A stretch of DNA of 64,000 bases from Mycolicibacter heraklionensis (GTDB taxonomy: Bacteria > Actinomycetota > Actinomycetes > Mycobacteriales > Mycobacteriaceae): the NCBI RefSeq assembly GCF_001021505.1, contig NZ_LDPO01000002.1, positions 1 to 64,000 of the forward strand, given 5' to 3'. The notes beneath the pieces are model-generated. The model had not been told where the DNA came from. It was given only the letters and a program-made list of their open reading frames with translations, and ran no database searches. Position numbers and translations under genes: made by a program. The stretch's first letter is position 1; the number at the start of each line of letters is the position of its first letter. Below, in pieces: positions 41,471 to 50,510 of this stretch.

Positions 41471-42709
41471 CTACCGGCGCGGCACCAGTCGCTGCAGCTG
41501 GGTGACATGCTGCGGGGACAGCTCGGCCAACTCGCTGACCCCGAGCAGCCGCATGGTGCGCCGGATCTGCTCGGCGAGGATGTCGATCGCGCGATGCACG
41601 CCGGCTTGCCCGCCGGCCATCAGGCCGTAGAGATAGGCCCGGCCGATCAGAGTGCACCGGGCGCCCAGCGCGACCGCCGCGACGATGTCGGCGCCGGACA
41701 TGATCCCGGTGTCCAGCAGGATCTCGGTGTCGGATCCGACCTCGCGGACCACCTCGGGCAGCAGCTGAAACGGTACTGGCGCCCGGTCGAGCTGGCGGCC
41801 GCCGTGGTTGGACAACACGATGCCGTCGACACCGAGATCGACCACAGCGCGGGCGTCGGCGACGGTCTGAATGCCCTTGACGACGAATCGGCCCGGCCAT
41901 TGCGACTTGACCCAGGCCAGGTCGTCGAAGGTCAGGCTCGGATCGAACATGGTGTCCATGTACTGGGCGACGGTGCCCGACCATCGGTCCAGCGAGGCGA
42001 AGGACAGCGGTTCGGTGCTGAGCAGGTCGAACCACCAGGCCGGATGCACGGCGGCATCGGCCACCGTGCGCAGCGTCAGCGCCGGCGGGATGGACATGCC
42101 GTTGCGGGAGTCGCGGCGCCGCGCCCCGGCGACCGGACAGTCGACGGTCGCCAGCAATGTGTCATAGCCGGCGTCGGCGGCGCGACGCAGCAGGGCCATC
42201 GACCGGTCGCGGTCATGCCACATGTACAGCTGAAACCAGCGGCGGGCGCCGGGGGCGGCCGCCGCGACGTCTTCGATGGAGGCGGTGCCCAGGGTCGAGA
42301 GCGAGAACGGGATGCCGGCAGCCTCGGCGGCGCGGGCGCCGGCCAGCTCTCCCGCGGTGTGCATCAGCCGGGTGAAGCCGGTCGGCGCGATCGCGAAGGG
42401 CAACGCCACCGGCGCGCCGAGCACGTCGCGGCTGGTGTCGACGGATGAGACGTCGCGCAGGATGGCCGGATGAAACTCGATGTCGCGGAAGGCCTGTCGG
42501 GCTCTTTCCAACGAGATCTCGTCTTCGGCGGCGCCATCGGTGTAGTCAAAGGCGGCTCGCGGGGTGCGTCGTTTGGCGAGCAGCCGCAGATCCTCGACCG
42601 TCAGCGCGTTCTCCAGACGCCGCGCGGCGCGGTTCAACCGTGGCCTGCGGAAACGGATCAGTGGAGCAAGATCACGGATTCTGGGAAACCGCCGTTGCAT
42701 CGCCGACAT
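41471..42709 (-). CDS. lldD2: FMN-dependent L-lactate dehydrogenase (quinone)
   Basis: This 412-residue member of the FMN alpha-hydroxy acid dehydrogenase family oxidises L-lactate to pyruvate and passes electrons to the respiratory chain. Its active-site segment [12 protein letters not shown] holds the catalytic His. The FMN-binding [20 protein letters not shown] and RRDSRNGMS loops are conserved with M. tuberculosis LldD2 (Rv1872c). The start at ATG 42709 has AAGGAG 6 nt upstream. It is monocistronic, with the DUF1810 gene diverging 48 bp away. Confidence 0.95.
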   Translation of the reverse strand: MSAMQRRFPRIRDLAPLIRFRRPRLNRAARRLENALTVEDLRLLAKRRTPRAAFDYTDGAAEDEISLERARQAFRDIEFHPAILRDVSSVDTSRDVLGAPVALPFAIAPTGFTRLMHTAGELAGARAAEAAGIPFSLSTLGTASIEDVAAAAPGARRWFQLYMWHDRDRSMALLRRAADAGYDTLLATVDCPVAGARRRDSRNGMSIPPALTLRTVADAAVHPAWWFDLLSTEPLSFASLDRWSGTVAQYMDTMFDPSLTFDDLAWVKSQWPGRFVVKGIQTVADARAVVDLGVDGIVLSNHGGRQLDRAPVPFQLLPEVVREVGSDTEILLDTGIMSGADIVAAVALGARCTLIGRAYLYGLMAGGQAGVHRAIDILAEQIRRTMRLLGVSELAELSPQHVTQLQRLVPRR

Positions 42710-42757
42710 CGCTGACTCCTTCACCGCTGCTCGTCGAACTGTGCCACGGTTGATGGC

Positions 42758-43228
42758 ATGGCCGGAACCTCCGACCCGTTCGAGCTACAGCGTTTCGTCG
42801 ACGCACAGGCCGGTGTGTACGACACCGTGGTTGCCGAACTGCGCGCCGGCCGCAAGCGCAGCCACTGGATGTGGTTCGTCTTTCCGCAGCTTGCCGGCTT
42901 GGGGGCCAGCGCGATGGCCCAGCGGTACGGCATCGCGTCGCCCGCGGAGGCGCGCGCCTACCTGGCTCACCCCGTGTTGGGGCCGCGACTGCAGGAGTGC
43001 GTGGGGCTGATCAACGCGGTGCGCGGCCGGTCCATCGAGGAGATCCTGGGCTGGCCCGACGACATGAAGCTGCGTTCCTCGATGACGTTGTTCGGGCGGG
43101 CTTGTGAGAGTGGCGGCCACACCGGCCGGTGCTGCTGCAGCGGCTTTCGTACGGTGCTGGACCGCTATTACGACGGGCAGGAGGATCCGGTGACCCTGGA
43201 CCGACTGGCGTGGCTTGCCAGAGAGTGA
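42758..43228 (+). CDS. DUF1810 family protein (Rv1873-like)
   Basis: This 156-residue protein shows the family core: [44 protein letters not shown], and [12 protein letters not shown]. The family function is unknown, though members occur near stress and nucleotide genes. The stretch near residue 125 ([17 protein letters not shown]) has three consecutive Cys where relatives are usually hydrophobic. The plus-1 frame there reads PVLLQR, so a small local frame change compensated within ~20 bp is conceivable. Confidence 0.85.
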   Translation: MAGTSDPFELQRFVDAQAGVYDTVVAELRAGRKRSHWMWFVFPQLAGLGASAMAQRYGIASPAEARAYLAHPVLGPRLQECVGLINAVRGRSIEEILGWPDDMKLRSSMTLFGRACESGGHTGRCCCSGFRTVLDRYYDGQEDPVTLDRLAWLARE

Positions 43229-43240
43229 GCGTGGGGTGCG

Positions 43241-43723
43241 TCACCGGTCTTGGTAGCGGGCCCGAAACAGTGCCTTCAGGTCCGCTTCGAATTCCGGCGC
43301 CGGCCCGTCGACTACCGTGCGCGGGGCGACTGTGGTGATCGGCAGCGGGGCCACCGGGGCCGCCGGCACCTGAAGCTCGCGCAGCCAGTCGGTCAGTTGC
43401 GCCGCCGATGACGCGTAAACGATCCGGCCCAATCCGACCCACGCGTGGGCCGCCGCACACATGGCGCAATGTTCACCGGAGGTGTAGACGGTGGTCCGGA
43501 CACGTTGCGCCGGGCTGAGATTGGCCACCGCCCACTGGGTGATGGCGAACTCGGGATGACGGGTGGCATCGCCGTCGCCGGCGCGGTTGCGGTCCTCGAA
43601 GAGCACCGTGTCGTCGGCGTCGACCAACAGTGAACCGAACGGGTCGTCGCCGTGTGCCACCGCCTTGCCGGCCAACTCGACGCAGCGGGCCAGATGACGA
43701 CGGTCGGCATCGCTGAGCGTCAC
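43241..43723 (-). CDS. Nucleoside deaminase (cytidine/deoxycytidylate deaminase fold)
   Basis: This 160-residue protein has both zinc motifs of the CDA superfamily: HPE (in TRHPEFAITQW, with the proton-shuttle Glu) and the Cys pair in SGEHCAMCAAAH. It resembles guanine/tRNA-adenosine-type deaminases. The usual PCxxC reads HCAMC. The substrate is not determined. It is separated from the upstream ahpD gene by a strong hairpin at 43738-43770, so it is probably transcribed on its own. Confidence 0.88.
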   Translation of the reverse strand: MTLSDADRRHLARCVELAGKAVAHGDDPFGSLLVDADDTVLFEDRNRAGDGDATRHPEFAITQWAVANLSPAQRVRTTVYTSGEHCAMCAAAHAWVGLGRIVYASSAAQLTDWLRELQVPAAPVAPLPITTVAPRTVVDGPAPEFEADLKALFRARYQDR

Positions 43724-43737
43724 AGGCTCAAAGTCTA

Positions 43738-43770
43738 CGGCGCGCGCCGGGCATCACCCGGCGCGCGCCG
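43738..43770. terminator. Strong 14-bp GC hairpin downstream of ahpCD
   Basis: A perfect 14-bp stem (43738-43751 with 43757-43770) has a CATCA loop. It lies 16 nt past the ahpD stop on the leftward strand. The U-tract is poor (TAGACTTTG), as is common in mycobacteria. It probably ends the ahpC-ahpD transcript. Confidence 0.75.
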
Positions 43771-43786
43771 ATAGGGACTGGACCGC

Positions 43787-44323
43787 CTACGAGGCGGTGG
43801 GGTCGGCGCCGGCGGCGAAGACCGCCTGCGCCACCCCTGCCACGATCGAGGCGACCTTGAGGGCCTCCAACACCGCTTCCCGGCTGACGCCCGCCTCCCG
43901 CACCACCTGCTCGTGCGAGGCCACGCACGCCTGGCAGCCGTTGATCGCCGAGACCGCGAAACTCCACAGCTCGAAGTTGGCCTTGTCGACCCCCGGGTTG
44001 CCGATGATGTTCATCCGCAACCCGGGCCGCAGGTCGTCGTAGCTGCCGTCCAGAAAGTGCCGACCACGGTAGAACACGTTGTTCATGCCCATGATCGACG
44101 CGGCGCCCAGGGCGGCCTGGTAGGCCTCCGCCGACAGGTTGTCGGCGGCCTCGGCACCGATCTCGGCCAGCACCGTGGCGTTGCGAGTGGCCGCGGCGCT
44201 GGCCAGCAGGCTGCCCCAGAGCTGCTCGTCGTTCAGGACCGTGGTGCGGGCGATCGAACCCAGGTTGAGCTTGAGGTCCTTGGCGTACTCCGGGATCGCT
44301 TCTTTGAGATTCTCGATGCTCAT
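43787..44323 (-). CDS. ahpD: Alkyl hydroperoxidase D
   Basis: This 178-residue protein has the catalytic set known from M. tuberculosis AhpD: Glu118, Cys130, Cys133 and His137 ([11 protein letters not shown]). AhpD links AhpC to the lipoamide/dihydrolipoamide system and has weak peroxidase activity. The ATG at 44323 ([16 protein letters not shown]) matches the family start, 10 bp after ahpC. The pair is a peroxide-defence operon, probably under the divergent OxyR. Confidence 0.97.
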   Translation of the reverse strand: MSIENLKEAIPEYAKDLKLNLGSIARTTVLNDEQLWGSLLASAAATRNATVLAEIGAEAADNLSAEAYQAALGAASIMGMNNVFYRGRHFLDGSYDDLRPGLRMNIIGNPGVDKANFELWSFAVSAINGCQACVASHEQVVREAGVSREAVLEALKVASIVAGVAQAVFAAGADPTAS

Positions 44324-44333
44324 GCGACTCCGA

Positions 44334-44921
44334 TCAGACGGATTCTTTGAGCAGCTCACCGACGTTCAGGGTGGCCTCGCCCTTCTTCCAGTTGCAGGCG
44401 CACAGCTCGTCGGACTGCAGCGCGTCGAGCACGCGGAGCACCTCGTCGACGTTGCGGCCCACCGAACCGGCGGTCACCGACACGAACTGGATCTCGTTGT
44501 TCGGGTCAATGATGAAGGTGGCCCGGTCGGCGACGCCGTCCGCGTTGAGCACACCGGTCGCCTCGGCCAGGTCACGCTTGAGGTCCGACAGCATCGGGAA
44601 CGGCAGCGTCTTGAGGTCCTCGTGCTGCTCGCGCCACCGGTAGTGCACGAACTCGTTGTCGGTCGAGGCGCCGAGAATCTGGGCGTCGCGGTCGGCGAAC
44701 TCGTCGTTCAGCTTGCCGAACGCCGCGATCTCGGTGGGGCAGATGAAGGTGAAGTCCTTGGGCCAGAAGAACACCACGCGCCACTTGCCGGCGTAGTCAT
44801 CGCTGGTGATGGTGGTGAAGTAGTCGTCCGGCCCCTTCGCGTCGACCTTCGACAGGTCGCCCGGGATCAGGGCGGTCAGCTTGTAAGCCGGGAACTGGTC
44901 GCCGATGGTCAGCAGTGCCAT
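44334..44921 (-). CDS. ahpC: Peroxiredoxin, alkyl hydroperoxide reductase C
   Basis: This 195-residue 2-Cys peroxiredoxin has peroxidatic Cys61 ([10 protein letters not shown]) and Cys174/Cys176 (CACNWKKG), the three-cysteine arrangement of mycobacterial AhpC. It reduces H2O2, organic peroxides and peroxynitrite. The ATG at 44921 has AAAGGAG upstream. It is divergent from oxyR across a 116-bp AT-rich region. It is the first gene of the ahpC-ahpD operon. Confidence 0.97.
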   Translation of the reverse strand: MALLTIGDQFPAYKLTALIPGDLSKVDAKGPDDYFTTITSDDYAGKWRVVFFWPKDFTFICPTEIAAFGKLNDEFADRDAQILGASTDNEFVHYRWREQHEDLKTLPFPMLSDLKRDLAEATGVLNADGVADRATFIIDPNNEIQFVSVTAGSVGRNVDEVLRVLDALQSDELCACNWKKGEATLNVGELLKESV

Positions 44922-45037
44922 GTCACTCCTTTGTGTATGAGATTTGCGCATTGGGGGCGCGTTCGACGCCCGCACGCTCCATCGTGCCTTATCGCAATTA
45001 AAAATAAAAGGTGATACCACGCACTATAATTATCGGC
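44922..45037. promoter_or_regulatory. ahpC-oxyR divergent promoter region
   Basis: This AT-rich 116-bp region contains TATC at 44990-44993, GATA at 45013-45016 and TATC at 45031-45034. The palindrome ATAATTAT lies at 45026-45033, just before the oxyR start. Spaced TATC/GATA elements of this kind fit LysR-type binding by OxyR, but the exact site is inferred. Confidence 0.6.
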
Positions 45038-45970
45038 ATGACCGATGCAAGCTATCAGCCGACACTTGCGGGCCTGCGGGCATTCGCCGCCGTGGCCGAG
45101 AAGCACCACTTCAGCTTGGCGGCGGCCGGGCTGGGCCTGAGCCAGTCGACACTGTCGCAGGCCTTGTCGTCGTTGGAGGCCGGCTTGGGCGTCCAACTCA
45201 TCGAGCGCTCCACCCGGCGGGTCTTCCTGACCGCCGAAGGACAGCAGTTGCTCCCGTATGCCCATGCCGTGCTGGACGCGGCCGGGCAGTTCTCGGCGGC
45301 CGCCGCCGGAGTGGCCGACCCGCTGCAGGGCGCCATGCGACTCGGCCTGATTCCGACGGTGGCGCCGTATGTGCTGCCCGCCGTGCTGGCCGCACTGTCC
45401 GAACAACTGCCCGACCTCAACTTGCGCGTGATAGAGGACCAGACCGAACGGCTGCTCACCGGATTGCGGGAGGGCGCGGTCGACGCGGCCGTGATGGCGT
45501 TGCCGGCCGACGTCGCCGGGCTGACCGAAATACCCATTTATGACGAGGATTTCGTGTTGGCGCTGCCGCCCGGCCATGCGCTGGCCGGTAAGCGTCGGGT
45601 GCCGCCGACTGCGCTGGCGGACCTGCCGCTGCTGCTGCTCGACGAGGGTCACTGCCTGCGGGACCAGACCCTGGAGATCTGCCGTAACGCGGGCGTGCGG
45701 GCCGAGTTGGCCACCACCCGCGCCGCATCGCTGGCCACCGCGGTCCAGTGCGTCAACGGTGGGCTGGGGGTGACGTTGATTCCGCAGACCGCGGTGGCGG
45801 TCGAGGCCGAGCGCAACGGCCTGGAATTGGCTTACTTCGCGCCACCCCAGCCCGGCCGGCGGATCGGGCTGGTGTTTCGCGCCTCCAGCGGACGCGATGA
45901 GTCCTATCGGCGCTTGGCGGGCATCATCGGCCAGGTCATTGCCGCGGGTCACGAAGTCGAGCTGGTCTGA
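45038..45970 (+). CDS. oxyR: LysR-type peroxide-sensing regulator OxyR, intact
   Basis: This 310-residue LysR regulator has an HTH at residues ~18-60 ([20 protein letters not shown]) and redox cysteines Cys206 and Cys215 in [12 protein letters not shown]. These match E. coli OxyR Cys199/Cys208, which form the peroxide-sensing disulfide. The start at 45038 ([16 protein letters not shown]) is the family start; the upstream in-frame ATG region lacks conservation. In M. tuberculosis oxyR is a pseudogene. Here it is full length and divergent from ahpC. Confidence 0.96.
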   Translation: MTDASYQPTLAGLRAFAAVAEKHHFSLAAAGLGLSQSTLSQALSSLEAGLGVQLIERSTRRVFLTAEGQQLLPYAHAVLDAAGQFSAAAAGVADPLQGAMRLGLIPTVAPYVLPAVLAALSEQLPDLNLRVIEDQTERLLTGLREGAVDAAVMALPADVAGLTEIPIYDEDFVLALPPGHALAGKRRVPPTALADLPLLLLDEGHCLRDQTLEICRNAGVRAELATTRAASLATAVQCVNGGLGVTLIPQTAVAVEAERNGLELAYFAPPQPGRRIGLVFRASSGRDESYRRLAGIIGQVIAAGHEVELV

Positions 45971-46016
45971 GCAGCGTCGCGGTCGCGGGTTGGTGGCCGC
46001 CGTTTAGGCTGCACGG

Positions 46017-46784
46017 GTGATCCTGACGATCGAAGACGAGAACCGGGTTCGGACGTGCACCTTGAATCGCCCGGAGGCGCTTAACGCGTTCAACGAGGCG
46101 CTCTACGACGCCACCGCCGAGGCATTGCTTGCCGCGGCCGACGACCCCGAGGTCGCGGTGGTGTTGATCACCGGCACGGGGCGGGCGTTCAGCGCCGGCA
46201 CCGACCTGGCCGAGATGCAGGCCATGGTGACCGACCCGGACTTCGTGCCCGGTAAGCACGGTTTCCGCGGTCTGATCAGCGCGCTGGGGCGTTTCCCGAA
46301 GCCGCTGATCTGCGCGGTCAACGGTCTCGGCCTGGGGATCGGAACGACCATCCTGGGCTTCGCCGACCTGGCGTTCATGTCATCGACCGCCAGGTTGAAG
46401 TGTCCGTTCACCAGCCTGGGGGTGGCGCCCGAAGCCGCCTCGTCCTACCTGCTTCCGCGGTTGATGGGACGGCAGAACGCCGCCTGGCTGCTGATGTCCT
46501 CGGAGTGGATCACCGCCGACGAGGCACTGCGGATGGGCTTGGTCTTCGCAGTCTGCGAGCCGGAGGAACTCCTGGGCGAGGCCCGTCGGCATGCGGAAGT
46601 TCTTGCATCCCGGCCGATTTCAAGCCTGATGGCGGTCAAGAGCGCGATGGTCGAGCCGACGCGGGCCGAGACGCTGGCTGCGGTCGAGCGGGAGAATGCG
46701 TTCTTCGCCGAACTCTTGGGTGGCCAAGCCAACGCCGACGCGCTGGCCGAATTCACCGAGCGGCGAGGCAGCGGATCAGTGTGA
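46017..46784 (+). CDS. Enoyl-CoA hydratase/isomerase family protein
   Basis: This 255-residue crotonase-fold protein has NRPEALNAFNEALYDATAEA and the oxyanion segment GTGRAFSAGTDLAEMQ, then GLGLGIGTTILGFADLAFMS. The catalytic positions fit the hydratase/isomerase group, but the exact reaction is unclear. It starts with GTG at 46017. Its 3' end overlaps the convergent Bfd-like gene by 9 bp. Confidence 0.9.
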   Translation: MILTIEDENRVRTCTLNRPEALNAFNEALYDATAEALLAAADDPEVAVVLITGTGRAFSAGTDLAEMQAMVTDPDFVPGKHGFRGLISALGRFPKPLICAVNGLGLGIGTTILGFADLAFMSSTARLKCPFTSLGVAPEAASSYLLPRLMGRQNAAWLLMSSEWITADEALRMGLVFAVCEPEELLGEARRHAEVLASRPISSLMAVKSAMVEPTRAETLAAVERENAFFAELLGGQANADALAEFTERRGSGSV

Positions 46785-47012
46785 TCCGACGGCGCTGATG
46801 TCCAGCGCGAGGTGCCGCAGTGCACCGTTGTCGGCAGGGGTGGGCGTCGCGGCCAGGGTGGCTTCGATGATGCCGCGAACGGTGCAGCGGCATCGGCCGC
46901 AGTCGCCGCCCGCGCCGCACATCGCGGCAACCTCTTTCGACGTCGACGCTCCGGCGGCGACGGCGTCGGACACCATCTGATTGGTGGCTCCGACACACAG
47001 GCATACGTACAT
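46776..47012 (-). CDS. Bacterioferritin-associated ferredoxin-like (2Fe-2S) protein
   Basis: This 78-residue protein has cluster ligands Cys4 and Cys6 (YVCLCVG) and Cys38 and Cys41 (GDCGRCRC), the CxC-x31-CxxC pattern of Bfd. Bfd releases iron from bacterioferritin by feeding it electrons. It sits 10 bp downstream of the IdeR-boxed unknown gene in the same direction and ~0.9 kb from bfrA, so an iron-mobilisation role is likely. Co-transcription with the upstream gene would put it under iron repression. Confidence 0.9.
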   Translation of the reverse strand: MYVCLCVGATNQMVSDAVAAGASTSKEVAAMCGAGGDCGRCRCTVRGIIEATLAATPTPADNGALRHLALDISAVGSH

Positions 47013-47022
47013 CGCGATACCC

Positions 47023-47718
47023 CTACCGACCGTCGCCTGCGGGCGCCATCAGATCGATTGCGGTGGCGAACTTGCCGACGAACGGCCGGGGATAACCACC
47101 GATTCCGATGCCGGACATCCACTCCGCGGCGGCGTCCGGGTGGTCGATCCATCGCTGTGCGCTTGCCGCACTGTCGATTTCCAGCAGCGTCATCACCTCA
47201 TGCCCGTCGTCGACTGCTTGATACACCCACACTTTGCGCACTCCCGCGCCGGCGAACCGGTCCAATGCGGCGTGCACCTCGGCCATCAGGTCCGCGGGGT
47301 CGGCAACGGTGGCAACTGCGCCGACGATCACCTCCGAACCGTCCTGCTCATCGCCGGGCTGGGTCAGGTTGATCTTCTCGGTGACCTCGCCGGCGAAGAT
47401 CGCGGGCAGATCGTTGACCCCGGAGCGGTCGAACCATTCGAATACCGCGGGGGAGCGCAACAACTCCTTGACCGAGACCCGGTGCCGCAGGCCGATCGTG
47501 ACCAGCACCCGGTCCGGCTCGAACTCCGAGGTGTAGAGCACCGCATGGCGGGCGCCCAGGTTGAGAAGCGGGGAGTGGTCCTGCTGGATCAGCGACCAGG
47601 TCCGACCCACGTCGTCGACCCGGTAGTCCAGAGCCAGCACCAGCGAATGCGGATCGTTGCGGTAGGCCATGCCACAGCCCGATGTGCCGACACGGCGCCC
47701 GGGCGAAGCAAGCTTCAT
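47023..47718 (-). CDS. Uncharacterised iron-box gene product (resembles Rv1874)
   Basis: This 231-residue cytoplasmic protein has no signal or membrane segment. It appears to hold two alpha/beta dabb-like halves: LVLALDYRVDDVGRTWSLIQ with HAVLYTSEFEPDRVLVTIGL, and VRKVWVYQAVDDGHEVMTLL with AASAQRWIDHPDAAAEW. It recalls Rv1874 or other dimeric-barrel proteins. I cannot name a function. ATG 47718 stands 6 bp from two abutting IdeR-type boxes, so the transcript may be leaderless; ATG 47670 is an alternative. The Bfd-like gene follows after 10 bp. Confidence 0.75.
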   Translation of the reverse strand: MKLASPGRRVGTSGCGMAYRNDPHSLVLALDYRVDDVGRTWSLIQQDHSPLLNLGARHAVLYTSEFEPDRVLVTIGLRHRVSVKELLRSPAVFEWFDRSGVNDLPAIFAGEVTEKINLTQPGDEQDGSEVIVGAVATVADPADLMAEVHAALDRFAGAGVRKVWVYQAVDDGHEVMTLLEIDSAASAQRWIDHPDAAAEWMSGIGIGGYPRPFVGKFATAIDLMAPAGDGR

Positions 47719-47724
47719 ACTGAT

Positions 47725-47762
47725 GTAGTCTAGCCTAACCTTATTAGTAGAGTCTAACCTAA
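47725..47762. promoter_or_regulatory. Two abutting IdeR-type iron boxes
   Basis: Two 19-bp sites lie head to tail (47725-47743 and 47744-47762). Read leftward, the second site begins TTAGGTTAG and matches the mycobacterial iron-box consensus TTAGGTTAGGCTAACCTAA at 15 of 19 positions. The other begins TAAGGTTAGGCTA and matches at 14 of 19. IdeR binds such pairs as two dimers and represses uptake genes when iron is present, or activates bfrA. The boxes lie 6 bp upstream of the leftward gene and 180 bp upstream of bfrA. Confidence 0.85.
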
Positions 47763-47942
47763 GTCCTACAGATTGGGCGGGGCGCAGGGGAGCCGGCGTC
47801 CCGAATAGTCGTGTCAAAACACGGGTAAACACCGCGCCGTAACCGGTCACCTGCACTAGATTGAAATTCGGCGCGTCACCGCGATGAGCGAACCCGTCCG
47901 TCGCGGCCGGCCTGCGAGGTTCTTCCTACAAGAGGAGTCATC

Positions 47943-48422
47943 ATGCAAGGCGACCCCGAGGTTCTCAAACTGCTCAACGACCAGCTCACCAGTGAACTCA
48001 CCGCGATCAACCAGTATTTTCTGCACGCCAAGATGCAGGACAACTGGGGCTTCACCGAGCTGGCCGGCCACACCCGCGAAGAGTCGATGGAGGAGATGCG
48101 CCACGCCGAGACGGTCACCGACCGGATTCTGGTACTCGGCGGCCTGCCCAACTATCAGCGCATCGGCTCCCTGCGCATCGGCCAGACGATCCGCGAACAG
48201 TTCGAGAGCGACCTGGCGCTGGAAAACGACGTGCTCAACCGGCTGCGGCCCGGCATCGTCATGTGCCGCGAAAAGCAGGACAGCACCACCGCCAAGATTC
48301 TCGAGACCATCCTCGTCGATGAGGAATCCCACATCGATCACTTGGAAACCCAACTGGAGCTGATGGACAAGCTCGGCGAGGCGCTGTACTCGGCGCAGTG
48401 TGTCTCGCGCCCGCCGTCGTGA
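47943..48422 (+). CDS. bfrA: Bacterioferritin BfrA
   Basis: This 159-residue iron-storage subunit has heme-ligand Met52 (MEEMRHAE) and the complete ferroxidase centre Glu18, Glu51, His54, Glu94, Glu127 and His130. It assembles into 24-mers. It corresponds to Rv1876. It has a good ribosome binding site (AGAGGAG). In M. tuberculosis bfrA is activated by iron-loaded IdeR through tandem boxes; the boxes at 47725-47762 are candidates for the same role here. Confidence 0.97.
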   Translation: MQGDPEVLKLLNDQLTSELTAINQYFLHAKMQDNWGFTELAGHTREESMEEMRHAETVTDRILVLGGLPNYQRIGSLRIGQTIREQFESDLALENDVLNRLRPGIVMCREKQDSTTAKILETILVDEESHIDHLETQLELMDKLGEALYSAQCVSRPPS

Positions 48423-48438
48423 TCGACGCAGCCGGAGT

Positions 48439-50484
48439 ATGACCGAATCGACGCCGGTCGCCGACGATGTGCGACCCGCGCCGGTCAGTCCGCATCGCCG
48501 TAACCTGATCTTCCTGGCGATCGTGTTCGGCCTGCTGATGGCCGCCCTCGACCAGACCATCGTGGCGACCGCGTTGCCGACGATCGTGTCGGATCTGGGC
48601 AACGCAGGGCATCAGTCGTGGGTCGTCACCAGCTATCTTCTGACCTCGACGATCGCGACGATCCTGGCGGGCAAGCTCGGCGATCTGTTCGGCCGCAAGC
48701 GGGTGTTCCAAGCCGCCGTGCTGTGCTTCGTGGCCGGGTCGGTGCTGTGCGGGTTGTCCGCCTCAATGGGCATGTTGGTCGGCGCCCGGGCGCTGCAGGG
48801 CATCGGCGGGGGTGCCGTCACGGTGACCGCAGCCGCACTCATCGGCGAAGTCATTCCGCTGCGCGATCGGGGGCGCTACCAGGGCATGCTGGGCGCCGTT
48901 TTCGGGGTCACCACCGTCATCGGCCCGCTGCTGGGTGGCTACGTCACCGACTACCTCACCTGGCGATGGGCGTTCTGGATCAATCTGCCGATTTCGGTGG
49001 TCGTGTTGATCGTGGCCGGCGTGGCGATACCGGCCTTGGCGGGCCGTGCCAAGCCTGTCATCGACTACGCCGGGATCGTGCTGATCGGCTTGGGCGCCAC
49101 CGGGTTGACGCTGGCCACCAGCTGGGGCGGTAGTCGCTACGCCTGGGGATCGCCGGCAATCGTCGGACTGTTCGGCGGGTCGGTGCTGGCGCTGGCGCTG
49201 TTCGCCCTCGTGGAGAGCCGCGCTGCGGCGCCCATCCTGCCGATCCGGCTGTTCGCCGACCCGGTGTTCGCGGTCTGCTGTGTGCTGGCGTTCGTCGTCG
49301 GCTTCGCGATGCTCGGCGCGCTCACCTTCCTGCCCACCTTCATGCAGTACGTCGACGGTGTCTCGGCGATCACCTCGGGGTTGCGCACCCTGCCGATGGT
49401 GGTCGGCATGCTGGTGACCTCCACCGGCAGCGGCGCACTGGTGGGACGTACCGGCCGTTACAAGATCTTTCCGGTGGTCGGCACGGCCTTGATGACGATC
49501 GCGTTCACGCTGATGTCCCAGATGGACGCCGCCACTCCGGCGTTGCTGCAGTCGGTCTACCTGGTCATCCTGGGTGCTGGCATCGGGCTGTCGATGCAGG
49601 TCCTGGTTCTCGTCGTGCAGAACACCTCGAGTTTCGCCGACCTCGGAGTGGCCACGTCCGGGGTCACGTTCTTCCGGACCATCGGCAGCTCGTTCGGCGC
49701 CGCCGTGTTCGGGTCGCTGTTCGTGAACTTCCTGGGCCACCGGCTGGGCTCGGCGCTGAGTAGCGCCGGACTGGCCGCCGGCGCGGCCGACTCGCCCGAG
49801 GCGGTGCGTCGGCTGTCGCCGCAGCAGGCGGAGCCGATCGTGGCGGCCTATGCCGACTCACTCGGGCAGGTGTTCCTGTGCGCCGCGCCGGTCGCGCTGG
49901 TCGGGTTTGTGCTGGCCCTGTTCCTGCGCGAGGTCCCGCTCAAGGAACTGCGCGACAGCGCGGTCGATCTGGGCGACGGGTTCGGCATGCCCACCAACGC
50001 GTCGTCGGACGATCTGTTGGAGAACGCAATCGGGCGACTGCTGCACAACGAACCGGGAATGCGGCTGCGCTCCATCGCGCTGCGGCCGGACTGCCAGCTC
50101 GACGTCGCCGGGCTGTGGACCGTGTTACGGATCTACCGGTACACGCAGGTGTTTCGGACCGCGCGGCTCAGTGACATCGGCAAGCGCCTGCGGGTGCCCT
50201 ACGAGATCCTCGAACCGACCGTCGATCGGCTGGTGGCTCAGGGTTACGTGCTGCGCGAAGGCGATCACCTCGGTCTTACCCGGGCCGGTCTGCGTCAGGT
50301 CGGGTTCGTGTCCTCGCTGGTACAGGATTGGGTGGTCGACAAACTGGCCCGCTCGCCCGGGTTCGAGGGCCGTCCGGATCGCGCCGAGGTCTCAGCCGCG
50401 CTGGAGCGGATCGCCCGCCGGGCCGTCATCGATCCCGACGATGCGGGGGAGTCGGCGGAGTTCAGCGGCACCGCCCACGGCTGA
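48439..50484 (+). CDS. MFS drug exporter (DHA2/EmrB type) with C-terminal winged-helix domain
   Basis: This 681-residue transporter has 14 predicted transmembrane helices, the N-terminal signature LMAALDQTIVATALPTIV, loop GKLGDLFGRKRVF, and the motif C-like GAVFGVTTVIGPLLGGYV. About 160 residues after the last helix form a cytosolic helical domain with a winged-helix look (VFRTARLSDIGKRLRVPYEI then VDRLVAQGYVLREGDHLGLT). It matches Rv1877. It begins at ATG 48439, 17 bp after bfrA, so it may be co-transcribed. The substrate is unknown. Confidence 0.9.
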   Translation: MTESTPVADDVRPAPVSPHRRNLIFLAIVFGLLMAALDQTIVATALPTIVSDLGNAGHQSWVVTSYLLTSTIATILAGKLGDLFGRKRVFQAAVLCFVAGSVLCGLSASMGMLVGARALQGIGGGAVTVTAAALIGEVIPLRDRGRYQGMLGAVFGVTTVIGPLLGGYVTDYLTWRWAFWINLPISVVVLIVAGVAIPALAGRAKPVIDYAGIVLIGLGATGLTLATSWGGSRYAWGSPAIVGLFGGSVLALALFALVESRAAAPILPIRLFADPVFAVCCVLAFVVGFAMLGALTFLPTFMQYVDGVSAITSGLRTLPMVVGMLVTSTGSGALVGRTGRYKIFPVVGTALMTIAFTLMSQMDAATPALLQSVYLVILGAGIGLSMQVLVLVVQNTSSFADLGVATSGVTFFRTIGSSFGAAVFGSLFVNFLGHRLGSALSSAGLAAGAADSPEAVRRLSPQQAEPIVAAYADSLGQVFLCAAPVALVGFVLALFLREVPLKELRDSAVDLGDGFGMPTNASSDDLLENAIGRLLHNEPGMRLRSIALRPDCQLDVAGLWTVLRIYRYTQVFRTARLSDIGKRLRVPYEILEPTVDRLVAQGYVLREGDHLGLTRAGLRQVGFVSSLVQDWVVDKLARSPGFEGRPDRAEVSAALERIARRAVIDPDDAGESAEFSGTAHG

Positions 50485-50510
50485 CGGCCAAGCCAGCTAG
50501 CATCCTGCCT

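Noticed and set aside
47884..48363. Alternative plus-strand frame overlapping bfrA
   Set aside because: Out-of-frame reading of bfrA; the BfrA frame carries all heme and ferroxidase ligands.
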